Below are positions 47,501-55,033 of a stretch of DNA of 64,000 nucleotides, one piece after another. The notes under the pieces were generated by a model. The model saw only the letters and a list, made by a program, of their open reading frames with translations, had not been told where the DNA came from and did not search any database. The stretch is from Fulvivirga imtechensis AK7 (GTDB lineage: Bacteria; Bacteroidota; Bacteroidia; Cytophagales; Cyclobacteriaceae). The stretch's first letter is position 1, and every line of letters begins with the position of its first letter. The stretch is taken from positions 35,453 to 99,452 of the forward strand of contig NZ_AMZN01000028.1 in the NCBI RefSeq assembly GCF_000331535.1, written 5' to 3'. The translations under genes were made by a program, and so were the position numbers.

Positions 47501-50500
47501 AATCGCCTCAAAGCTCATAATACTGAAATTCTTTATCTGCAAGCGGATGCTTCAAAGCTTGAAGATATGGAGCGGGTTGTTAAAACAGCCAGGACCCGGT
47601 TCTCCCAGATCAATGGCATTATTCATAGTGCCGGGATCAATAAGGATTCCTTTATTCTGAAAAAATCAAAAGAAGAGGCTGACACTGTATTAAAGCCTAA
47701 GATCTGTGGTGCGATCAATCTAGATCTTGCTGCGAAAGACGAGCAATTGGATCTGTTTGTCCTTTTTTCTTCCATAGCTGGTGTAATGGGCAATCCGGGT
47801 CAATGCGACTATGCCTATGCCAACCGTTTTTTAGATGCTTTTGCAGAGAACCGGGAACACCTGGTCCAGAGCCGGCGGCGGTCGGGTAAGACTTTATCTG
47901 TTAACTGGCCCTATTGGGAAGAAGGAGGAATGCTTCTTTCTCACGATGACGTGACCCTGGCTAAGGAGCAAACCGGATTTCATCCTTTACCAACAAAAAG
48001 TGGCGTTACTTATCTGGAAAACTTCCTGAAATCAGGCATATCGCAGGGAATTGCGCTTTATGGCCTGCCTTCAAAGGTTAGGACGTATATGGAGCCGGGC
48101 ATGATGAGTACTGATGAAAACAAAACAATCGCGCCAGCAAACATTGAGTCTGCCGCACTTCAGGAAAAAACGGAAGCTTACCTCAAAGAGCTTGTTGGCA
48201 GGGAGATCAAACTCGATCCGGAGAGGATAGATCCCAGTGAGCCATTTGATTCGTTTGGGATCGATTCTATCATTATCGGTCGGATGAATGTTGCCCTGGA
48301 GAAGGACTTGGGCGCTTTGTCAAAAACTTTGTTTTACGAATACCCTACAATAGAAGAGTTGGCGGCACATCTGAGTGTGGAGGCACGCCCGGTGCTGACC
48401 CGCTTTTTTAATATGGAAGAATCAGCCGAACCGGTTGCGCGGGCTACTGAACAAAGTATCCAGGCAGTTAACGGGCATCCCAAACAGGAAGAGCAGGACC
48501 TTTCGGAACCCATAGCGATCATCGGTGTACATGGGTATTATCCACAATCGGAAGACCTGGATAAATACTGGGAAAACCTGAAAAAGGGAAAAGACATGAT
48601 TGACCTGGTTCCCGGCAGCCGGTGGAATTATGAAGAATTTTTCCATGAAGATCCTGAGAAGGCCGCAGAGGGGAAGATCTACTGCAAATGGGGAGGCTTC
48701 GTAAAGGATGTTGATAAATTTGATCCTCATTTCTTCAATATCTCTCCCGAGGAAGCCAAAATAATGGACCCACAGGAGCGACTTTTCCTCGAATCTGTCT
48801 GGACCGCCATTGAAGATGCCGGATACACCAGGGAAACCTTGAAAAAGCATCATCCAAAAGCTAAAAGTGCCGATGTAGGCGTATTCGTGGGTGTTACCAC
48901 CAATACTTATAATTTGTTGGCTGCCGAAGGATGGAGCCAGGGCAATGCCGTTCCCAGCGCTCATCCATGGTCTATTGCCAACCGTGTGTCGTACTTCTTT
49001 GATTTCCAAGGACCTAGTATGCCCGTTGATACAGCTTGCTCGTCTTCTTCAGTGGCTATCCATCTGGCATGTGAAAGCCTGAAGAAGCGAGAATGCCAGG
49101 TGGCGGTTGCCGGGGGAGTGAATCTGTACCTGCACCCGTCAAAATATCATTCTTTGTGTAAGAATCGCATGGTTTCACAGGGCGGTCAATGCCGTAGCTA
49201 TGGCGCTGGCGATGATGGCTTTGTTCCCGGTGAAGGTGTTGGGTCGGTTTTACTCAAGCCGCTCAGCAAAGCTATTGAAGATAACGATCATATATATGCA
49301 GTAATAAAAGGAAGTGTGTTTGACCACAGTGGCAGGTCGAATGGGTATGCCGCACCTAATCCTAACTCGCAGGCCAACCTTATTAGCCAAACGCTGAACA
49401 AAATCAATTTGGATCCTGCTTCCATTGGTTATGTAGAAGGGCACGGCACGGGTACGCAGTTAGGTGATAGCCTCGAAATTGTTGCTTTGACCAATGCATT
49501 TCGCAAACAGACCGAAAAGGTACAATTTTGCCCTATCGGTTCGGTAAAAGCGAACATCGGGCATCCGGAGGCAGCAGCCGGAATAGCGGGACTGACTAAG
49601 ATCCTGCTACAAATGAAACACAGGCAGTTGGTTCCTACCATTCATTCTGAGGAAGTAAACCCTAATATCGAATTCGAAACATCGCCTTTTTACCTTCAGC
49701 ATAAGCTGGCCTCTTGGGAATCATCTCCAGGAGTGCCTTTAAGGGCGCTCATGAATTCTTTCGGAGCCGGAGGCGTGAATGCCTGTATGGTCATAGAAGA
49801 ATATAAGCAACCAACAGTTGCCGAAGAAGTGAAAGAAGAAGGGCCATACCTGGTGATCCTGTCAGCAAAAAATGAAGACAGTCTTCGAGAATCTGTGAAC
49901 CGGTTGCTGACCTATATAGGAAAAGAGACGCAAGTAAACCTTGAAGCGCTGGCGTATACATTGCAAGTCGGGCGGGAAGCAATGCCGGAGCGATTGGCAC
50001 TGGTTGTTTCAGACCGCTCAGCGCTTATGGCGGCCCTCAAGGATTGGAGGCAGCAGAAATCGTCTGATTCGGTATTTCAAGGTAAGGCTAAGCCACGAAG
50101 GAGAGGAAAAGATGCTGCTACAGATGGTGAAGACATCAGGGATATCTTTGAAAAGCGCGACATCACACAGCTCGCGAAATTGTGGATTACAGGCGTTGAT
50201 GTGGATTGGGAAAAACTATACCCTCAGAACAAACCCAGGAGGATATCATTGCCAACGTCTCCTTTTACGAGGGAAAGATATTGGGCTTTGGACGACCTTA
50301 CCCCAAAGAAGAGATCAAAAACCGCTTCGTACCATCAACACGGACGTTTGCACCCTTTGGTCTCCTATAATTCCTCCACCTTGAGAGAAATAAGGTTTAG
50401 CTCTTTATTATCAAACAACGAATTTTATGCACAGGATCACCGGGTGAATGAAGAACAGATCTTCCCGGGCTCAGGGTTTATCGAGATTGCAGGTATTTCA

Positions 50501-51232
50501 GGGAATATAGCCGGAGAACAAAAGGTACATAAGATCAAAGACATTGTTTGGGCACATCCTCTAGCTTTTAAAAATGGTACTCAACTGGTCCAGACATTTT
50601 TAAAGCCAAATGGCACGGGCACAGCATATCAAATTGTCTCATTTGACGATGAGAATGAAAGAGTGATCCATTCGGAAGGAAAGCTGTTTTTTCAAAATGG
50701 AAGTAACCACGCTGCTGTTGCCGAACAACAGATTCCGGTCGCAGCGCTGAAAGAGCAATGTCCGGGGCCACAGGATGGCGCTTATTTTTACGAGCTCTTC
50801 AGAAAAGCCGGGTTTAACTATGGGCCTGCATTTCAGACCGTTCAGGAGTTTTACCACAATGGTTCATACGCTTTATCCAAATTGAAAATTACAGATAGCC
50901 TGAAGGATGATTTTGATCAATACATTCTTCACCCGAGCCTGCTGGATGGCGCGTTACAGACTGTGGCCGCTTTGATCAGTGGAGTAGACCCTCAAACGCC
51001 ATACCTGCCTTTTGCCATTGATGAAGTAGAGCTGATTCGTCCGCTACCTCAGGCATGCTATGCTCATGTGGAGTATTCGGAGCCGGGCAAACAAGATAGA
51101 AAAGACATTATGCAATTCAATATTCAGCTACTGAATGAAGAGGGCGCGGTTTTGGTCCGGATGAAGAACTTTTATGCCAGGGCTTTGAGAGTAAATGGAA
51201 CGGCTCAGGCAGAGCTTAATCTTCAGCATTGA
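43931..51232 (+). CDS. Trans-AT polyketide synthase (PKS-D), lacking a terminal ACP
   Basis: The 2433-residue protein reads: two beta-branching ACPs (Ser 47/Trp 53 and Ser 171/Trp 177); KS8 (about 279-702, Cys 446); linker; KR without DH (GGLGGLG near 1152, Tyr 1294); ACP (Ser 1446, GIDSI); KS9 (about 1527-1958, Cys 1703 in DTACSSSSV, EGHGTGT and NIGH kept, GAGGVNACMV in place of the usual G-T-N-A-H); DH (about 2139-2425; His 2170, HRVNEEQIFP with Glu for Gly; Asp 2339 and Gln in DGALQ). It ends soon after the DH with no KR, ACP, thioesterase or recognisable docking helix. The predicted steps are completion of the third beta-branch, a beta-hydroxy unit and a last, unfinished extension. There is no frameshift I can see, and the next gene begins 124 bp on. 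Confidence 0.92.
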   Translation: MSSKENESKYISEQVKELLRISLAEALYLDPSEIEINKSFVDLGLDSIVGVEWMKVINKRLGLEISATRVYDYTTISALASYLTKEIENSTSSENIRTVFPASSGPDTAVTHQEIKANSELTHNFHTPESQPELTEKEIQEELKTSLAEALYLSPTEVDIEKSFVDLGLDSIVGVEWMKIVNKNLGLDISATKVYDYATVRSLASFIYKELEKTPVALIKPKPAADLQPVVSPVSSPMQELHTPAKDNSFLRLNAFPDLKRKARARQSAVGNKSLSDEKIAIIGMSGRYPQASNLEQYWNNLAQGKNSVTEITSSRWDINRYYDPDPTKEGKMYCKWLGTLEDIDCFDPLFFQIPPAEAESMDPQHRIFLQESYRAFEDAGYSSARLSNTKCGVYLGIMSTDYNYHLSKSSSKSVNITGNSFAIGAARIAYFLNLKGPAIPVDTACSSSLVAIHMARQALLNHEIDMALAGGVSLYLNPEGYIGMCQAGMLSPEGQCKAFDDAANGFVPGEGVGAVVLKRLADAERDNDFIYGVILGSGVNQDGKTNGITAPSVNSQIELERDLYSRYNIDPETISYIEAHGTGTKLGDPIELEALSTVFKEKTSKKNFCALGSVKSNIGHTSGAAGVASVQKVLLSMQHRTLVPTLHVAKENGIFDFRNSPFYISKEQQPWNVSPGDSLRRASISSFGFSGTNAHLVIEEYPQQAKNRAVPVNHLQTGTIILLSARTTEQLKQKAHDLLDFILKNERSVDLVDMAYTLQVGRDELRERLAFVVSSVDQLKKNLQAYVTGSQDIKGVHQGRVARDNGNEGTGAELQTTVDDLISNNRWPQLLDLWVKGLEVDWNKLYGEYKPRCISLPTYPFARERYWVEMANDTPANLPGVSEIEVKTEAEIKENVQEVPYQPVWKKTGLSPQSGANDQFPVSEPVLVIDTTEELYRAMEGKVFCQSGTLVLLQPNHAYKETEQGIFTIDPGNEEHFYSLIESLKAKDRLPHTIIHQGLDSEKPDAEAMEQQLNYSFYTLFYMCKALISQKYQTPLQILSLISGNAGIPASSYSALGAFFKTLTLENPKYRGKVVEIMQAEANQRPDTSRKVEIVLAELSDQNRSANEIRYQAGAGSQEYTRYVRTLTAFDNSKAEIEELPLKQKGVYIISGGLGGLGLIFSEYLAKNLQCNLVLFGRSELQAAQEEKLNRLKAHNTEILYLQADASKLEDMERVVKTARTRFSQINGIIHSAGINKDSFILKKSKEEADTVLKPKICGAINLDLAAKDEQLDLFVLFSSIAGVMGNPGQCDYAYANRFLDAFAENREHLVQSRRRSGKTLSVNWPYWEEGGMLLSHDDVTLAKEQTGFHPLPTKSGVTYLENFLKSGISQGIALYGLPSKVRTYMEPGMMSTDENKTIAPANIESAALQEKTEAYLKELVGREIKLDPERIDPSEPFDSFGIDSIIIGRMNVALEKDLGALSKTLFYEYPTIEELAAHLSVEARPVLTRFFNMEESAEPVARATEQSIQAVNGHPKQEEQDLSEPIAIIGVHGYYPQSEDLDKYWENLKKGKDMIDLVPGSRWNYEEFFHEDPEKAAEGKIYCKWGGFVKDVDKFDPHFFNISPEEAKIMDPQERLFLESVWTAIEDAGYTRETLKKHHPKAKSADVGVFVGVTTNTYNLLAAEGWSQGNAVPSAHPWSIANRVSYFFDFQGPSMPVDTACSSSSVAIHLACESLKKRECQVAVAGGVNLYLHPSKYHSLCKNRMVSQGGQCRSYGAGDDGFVPGEGVGSVLLKPLSKAIEDNDHIYAVIKGSVFDHSGRSNGYAAPNPNSQANLISQTLNKINLDPASIGYVEGHGTGTQLGDSLEIVALTNAFRKQTEKVQFCPIGSVKANIGHPEAAAGIAGLTKILLQMKHRQLVPTIHSEEVNPNIEFETSPFYLQHKLASWESSPGVPLRALMNSFGAGGVNACMVIEEYKQPTVAEEVKEEGPYLVILSAKNEDSLRESVNRLLTYIGKETQVNLEALAYTLQVGREAMPERLALVVSDRSALMAALKDWRQQKSSDSVFQGKAKPRRRGKDAATDGEDIRDIFEKRDITQLAKLWITGVDVDWEKLYPQNKPRRISLPTSPFTRERYWALDDLTPKKRSKTASYHQHGRLHPLVSYNSSTLREIRFSSLLSNNEFYAQDHRVNEEQIFPGSGFIEIAGISGNIAGEQKVHKIKDIVWAHPLAFKNGTQLVQTFLKPNGTGTAYQIVSFDDENERVIHSEGKLFFQNGSNHAAVAEQQIPVAALKEQCPGPQDGAYFYELFRKAGFNYGPAFQTVQEFYHNGSYALSKLKITDSLKDDFDQYILHPSLLDGALQTVAALISGVDPQTPYLPFAIDEVELIRPLPQACYAHVEYSEPGKQDRKDIMQFNIQLLNEEGAVLVRMKNFYARALRVNGTAQAELNLQH

Positions 51233-51356
51233 CCGAAGTTGCAGGTTTACAAACAGCACATTTTTAAACACAATTTACATAAATCAGGTAATGGGATCAT
51301 ACTCACCGGTAGGATGAACCATCAATATTAACATTAACATAAAACCATAAAAACAA

Positions 51357-52616
51357 ATGATTTCAGTTGGAATTGAAGCAATGAATGTTTTCGCGGGCAC
51401 AGCCTTTCTGGATGTAACCAAGCTTGCCGAGCACCGAAAATTGGACATGGAAAGATTTGGGAATTTACTCATGAAAGAGAAAACGGTAGCCCTGCCTTAC
51501 GAAGATCCGATTACTTATGGCGTAAATGCGGCAAAGCCCCTGGTTGATGCGCTAAGTCCGGAAGAGAAAGATCGCATTGAAATGGTTATATCATGCACAG
51601 AATCGGCTTTCGACTTTGGAAAATCTATGAGCACCTACTTTCATGATCTATTGGGTTTGAATCGTAATTGTCGCCTGTTTGAGTTGAAAAATGCCTGTTT
51701 TTCAGGTGTTGCAGGATTTCAAATGGCAGTCAATTTCATATTGTCTCAGACCTCACCAGGTGCCAAGGCGTTAGTAATAGCAACGGACGTTTCAAGATTT
51801 ATGGTTGAAAAGGGTGGAGATGCACTTACAGAAGACTGGTCATTTGCCGAACCCAGTGGGGGAGCCGGAAGTGTGGCCATGCTGATCAGTGAAAAACCGT
51901 ACGTATTTCAGGTCGATGTCGGTGCCAGTGGCTACTATGGCTATGAAGTGATGGACACCTGTCGCCCTACGGCTGACGGAGATGCCGGAGATTCGGACCT
52001 GTCTCTGCTCTCTTATCTGGATTGTTGTGAAAATGCTTACCTGGAATACCAAAAGCGTGTAGCCGGTGCTGATTACTCAAGTACTTTTGGCTTTTTGGCA
52101 TTCCATACACCTTTTGGAGGTATGGTTAAAGGCGCTCATCGCAATATCATGCGTAAAGTGGCAAAGGCCAACCCGAAAGTAATAGAAGAGGATTTTCAGC
52201 GCAGGGTTATGCCCGGCATGCTCTATTGCCAGCGCGTTGCAAATATCATGGGGGCAACAGCCATGTTGTCACTGGCCAGCACCATTGATAATGGAAATTT
52301 CGATACCCCTCAAAGGGTGGGGTGCTTTTCATACGGATCTGGTTGTTGTTCTGAATTCTTCAGCGGAGTGGTGCGGAAGGAAGGGCAGGATCGCCTGCGA
52401 GCCCTAAAAATAAAAGAGCAGCTTGATAACAGGTATGAAATGACAATAGATGAATACGAGCAACTGCTTAGAAATAGCACCGCGGTGAAATTTGGTACCC
52501 GTAACCTTGTTCTGAACACCGATTTCATCCCTCAGGCAAGGAAAGCTCAGGGTAAAGAAGTATTATTTTTAAAGGAGATCAAAGAATTTCACAGAAAGTA
52601 CGAATGGGTAGCTTAA
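51357..52616 (+). CDS. HMG-CoA synthase-like enzyme (HCS, PksG family) for beta-branching
   Basis: The 419-residue protein has the HMG-CoA synthase triad: Glu 82 in SCTESAFD, Cys 114 in KNACFSGV and His 250 in FHTPFGGMVKGAHR, plus GSGCCSEFFSG near the C-terminus. Its length fits PksG/MupH/CurD-type enzymes. It should join an acetyl-derived unit from a donor ACP to the beta-keto chain on the Trp-flagged ACPs of PKS-A to PKS-D. It overlaps ECH1 by 13 bp, forming one transcription unit with ECH1 and ECH2. The 124-bp upstream gap is AT-rich and could hold a promoter, but none is convincing. The donor ACP and decarboxylating KS usually encoded beside this gene are absent. Confidence 0.95.
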   Translation: MISVGIEAMNVFAGTAFLDVTKLAEHRKLDMERFGNLLMKEKTVALPYEDPITYGVNAAKPLVDALSPEEKDRIEMVISCTESAFDFGKSMSTYFHDLLGLNRNCRLFELKNACFSGVAGFQMAVNFILSQTSPGAKALVIATDVSRFMVEKGGDALTEDWSFAEPSGGAGSVAMLISEKPYVFQVDVGASGYYGYEVMDTCRPTADGDAGDSDLSLLSYLDCCENAYLEYQKRVAGADYSSTFGFLAFHTPFGGMVKGAHRNIMRKVAKANPKVIEEDFQRRVMPGMLYCQRVANIMGATAMLSLASTIDNGNFDTPQRVGCFSYGSGCCSEFFSGVVRKEGQDRLRALKIKEQLDNRYEMTIDEYEQLLRNSTAVKFGTRNLVLNTDFIPQARKAQGKEVLFLKEIKEFHRKYEWVA

Positions 52617-53374
52617 CAACAACAAATTACGAAACGATCCGGGTGAGATTTGATGACGACATTTGCTTCATTCAAATCTACCGGCCCGAGAATAACAACA
52701 CGATCAATGATATTTTGATCCGGGAGTTTTCCGATGTGTTGGATCAATGCGAAGAGACTGCGAAGATCGTGGTGCTTGAAGGTTTACCAGAGGTTTTTTG
52801 TTTTGGAGCAGACTTTAATGAGCTTCAGGGCAACGATGATGGCAGTGAGCAGGACCCTGAGCCGTTGTATAACGTATGGCTCCGGTTAGCTTCCGGTCCG
52901 TATGTTACGGTGGCCCACGTCCGCGGCAAGGCCAATGCCGGGGGAATAGGCTTTGTTGCAGCCTGCGACATAGTGTTATGCGAAGAGAAAACAATATTTA
53001 GCCTGTCAGAGTTATTATTCGGCTTAATGCCTGCATGCGTATTGCCATTTTTGATCCGCAGAATGGGATTCAGCAAGGCACACTACCTGACCCTGATGAC
53101 ACAGCCAATAGGCGCCAGGCAAGCCCAGGAATGGGGACTGGTGGACGCCTGCGAAGAAAATTCCGAGAATCTGCTGAGAAAGCACCTGCTGAGACTCAGA
53201 AGGCTTAACAAAACGGGGGTAGCACGCTACAAACGTTATATGAACAAGCTGAATGACTTCCCGTCTGCTGCTAAACCAGATGCGCTTGCGGCTAATATAG
53301 AAGTGTTTTCCGATCAGGAAAATTTGGATAAAATAACAAGGTTTGTAGAAACGGGACAATTTCCCTGGGAGTAA
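52604..53374 (+). CDS. Enoyl-CoA hydratase-like dehydratase ECH1 (PksH family)
   Basis: The 256-residue crotonase-fold protein has CFGADFNELQ and the block LASGPYVTVAHVRGKANAGGIGFVAACDIVL (residues about 94-125), typical of PksH/CurE-type ECH1. In the standard pathway it dehydrates the HMG-like intermediate on the ACP to a glutaconyl species. No PksH-like copy occurs inside the PKS proteins, whose ECH domains resemble PksI, so this enzyme likely serves all three beta-branching modules. Its ATG lies within the 3' end of the HCS gene (13-bp overlap), and ECH2 starts 2 bp after its stop. Confidence 0.93.
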   Translation: MGSLTTTNYETIRVRFDDDICFIQIYRPENNNTINDILIREFSDVLDQCEETAKIVVLEGLPEVFCFGADFNELQGNDDGSEQDPEPLYNVWLRLASGPYVTVAHVRGKANAGGIGFVAACDIVLCEEKTIFSLSELLFGLMPACVLPFLIRRMGFSKAHYLTLMTQPIGARQAQEWGLVDACEENSENLLRKHLLRLRRLNKTGVARYKRYMNKLNDFPSAAKPDALAANIEVFSDQENLDKITRFVETGQFPWE

Positions 53375-53376
53375 AT

Positions 53377-54123
53377 ATGGAACAGGTAGTTGAATTAAAG
53401 GAAATGGGTGAGGGTATCATCCGAATAAAAATGCAGGATAGGGTAAGCAAAAATACCTTTTCCATGGAGCTGATAGCGGGTTTGGCTGATGCTTTTAAAA
53501 CGATCAGGAACGAGCCTCGCTATAAAGTGGTCATACTCACCGGCTACGACAATTATTTCGCCAGTGGGGGCACCCAGGATCAACTGCTTGCCCTCGCTGA
53601 CGGTAAAGCCAAGTTTACAGAGTCGGACCTCTACAGCATGGCCCTGAACTGCCCGATTCCTGTAATTTCAGCGATGCAGGGCCATGGGATTGGAGGTGGC
53701 TTCGCCATGGGGCTGTTTGCCGATTTTGTGGTCTTAAGCCGTGAGAGTTTCTACACGACTAATTTCATGAAGTATGGCTTTACACCCGGTATGGGGGCCA
53801 CTTTTATTCTGCCCAAAAAACTGGGGATCAGTCTGGCGCAGGAGATGCTGCTTACCGCTAAGAACTACCGGGGAGAAGAGCTGCAGATGCGTGGTATTCC
53901 TTTTCCCGTAGTGCCCCGCGAGCAGGTATTGGAGCATGCCCTGGAGTTGGCTGAAACGCTTGTTGAAAAGCCCAGAGCGTCACTGATTGCACTGAAGGAC
54001 CATCTTGTTGCCCCTCTCAGGGAAGGGCTCCCTGCGGTGATAGAGCAGGAAGTAATGATGCACGATAAGACCTTCGGTCAGCCCGGGGTCAAAGACAGGA
54101 TCAGTACCTTGTTCGGAAGGTGA
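53377..54123 (+). CDS. Enoyl-CoA hydratase-like decarboxylase ECH2 (PksI family)
   Basis: The 248-residue crotonase-fold protein has YDNYFASGGTQDQ, PVISAMQGHGIGGGFAMGLFAD and YGFTPGMGATFILP, matching PksI/CurF-type ECH2 enzymes that decarboxylate the glutaconyl-ACP to give the methyl-branched enoyl chain. It is clearly homologous to the third crotonase domain of each in-line block in PKS-A and PKS-B, differing for example in SGGTQD against SGGTKE. The third beta-branching module (PKS-C/PKS-D) has no in-line ECH, so this protein is probably its decarboxylase. Confidence 0.93.
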   Translation: MEQVVELKEMGEGIIRIKMQDRVSKNTFSMELIAGLADAFKTIRNEPRYKVVILTGYDNYFASGGTQDQLLALADGKAKFTESDLYSMALNCPIPVISAMQGHGIGGGFAMGLFADFVVLSRESFYTTNFMKYGFTPGMGATFILPKKLGISLAQEMLLTAKNYRGEELQMRGIPFPVVPREQVLEHALELAETLVEKPRASLIALKDHLVAPLREGLPAVIEQEVMMHDKTFGQPGVKDRISTLFGR

Positions 54124-54193
54124 TCCTCTCAGTATAAAACAAATTCGGACACATGAACAAACGCAACTGTTAAACCAAAAGCTATTAAAAACT

Positions 54194-54880
54194 GTGAAAG
54201 CAAACCGGAGAACAGGTATAATTATCGGTATATTGTTTATAGTAGGTACGTTTTCAGGTATACTGAGCTTTTTCTTTACAGGTACCGTAAGTGATTCTCC
54301 TGAATACCTTGCTCAAATTGCAGAAAGTGACAAGCAGTTCATATTCGGATCATTGCTCATATTGCTGATGGGCTTTTCACTGGCATTTATACCCATAGTT
54401 CTTTACCCTGTTTTAAAGAACCACAACAAGGCATTAGCAATTGGTTATGTTGTCTTCCGCGGAGCTATTGAAACGGTCACCTATCTGGCGGTTTGGGTGA
54501 GTATGCTATTACTGCTGTTTGTGGGCGAAAGCTATGCCATCTCAGGTGATGATGCTCAATGGCTGACAAGTGCGGCGGATGTCATATTCAGGTTCCGTGA
54601 ACTTGGCTCGATGTGTATCATATTTACTTTTGGAATAGGAGCAATACTGTTTTATTTGGCTTTGTATCAGTCGGAACTCCTTCCGCGCTGGTTATCCGTT
54701 TGGGGTTTAATAGCCATCATACTTCATTTAGTTACCGGCTTTCTTATCTTATTTGGGGTGCAGACAGAGACATCCACCTCCATAAGCATTATGAATTTCC
54801 CGATCTTTTTGCAGGAAATGGTAATGGCTATATGGCTGATCGCGAAAGGGCTTAAAGCGGAGCCCTTTTATAGATCATAA
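54194..54880 (+). CDS. DUF4386 family membrane protein
   Basis: The 228-residue protein starts with GTG. It is mostly hydrophobic with about six membrane helices (TGIIIGILFIVGTFSGILSF, LLILLMGFSLAFIPIVL, TYLAVWVSMLLLLFVG, IIFTFGIGAILFYLALY, LWGLIAI-type helix near 175, ISIMNFPIFLQEMVMAIWLIA). The opening RTGIIIGILFIVGTFSGI and the YPVLK turn after helix two are typical of DUF4386. The family has no established function. It sits 70 bp after ECH2 and 153 bp before the RND transporter. A role in the cluster (for example resistance) is only suggested by position. Confidence 0.75.
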   Translation: MKANRRTGIIIGILFIVGTFSGILSFFFTGTVSDSPEYLAQIAESDKQFIFGSLLILLMGFSLAFIPIVLYPVLKNHNKALAIGYVVFRGAIETVTYLAVWVSMLLLLFVGESYAISGDDAQWLTSAADVIFRFRELGSMCIIFTFGIGAILFYLALYQSELLPRWLSVWGLIAIILHLVTGFLILFGVQTETSTSISIMNFPIFLQEMVMAIWLIAKGLKAEPFYRS

Positions 54881-55033
54881 CGGGCTTATTCAATAATAAT
54901 AATAATATAGAGGAGTATACCCTTGCGCTGTATTCCGAAAGATCTTCCTGGAGATAATATCCAAATTGCAAGACCCTATTGAAAGCATTTATGCTGCTTT
55001 TTCTTAACACGAATCTTAATCAACTTAAAAAAC

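Noticed and set aside
9660..49805. Integrated AT domains between KS and DH
   Set aside because: The region after each KS is only the short post-KS linker ending in a YPFA-type motif; there is no GHSxG, so AT is supplied in trans.
50345..51190. Pyran synthase instead of DH at the end of PKS-D
   Set aside because: His 2170, the Pro of the first motif and Asp plus Gln of the second motif are kept, as in DH domains; only the Gly is changed.
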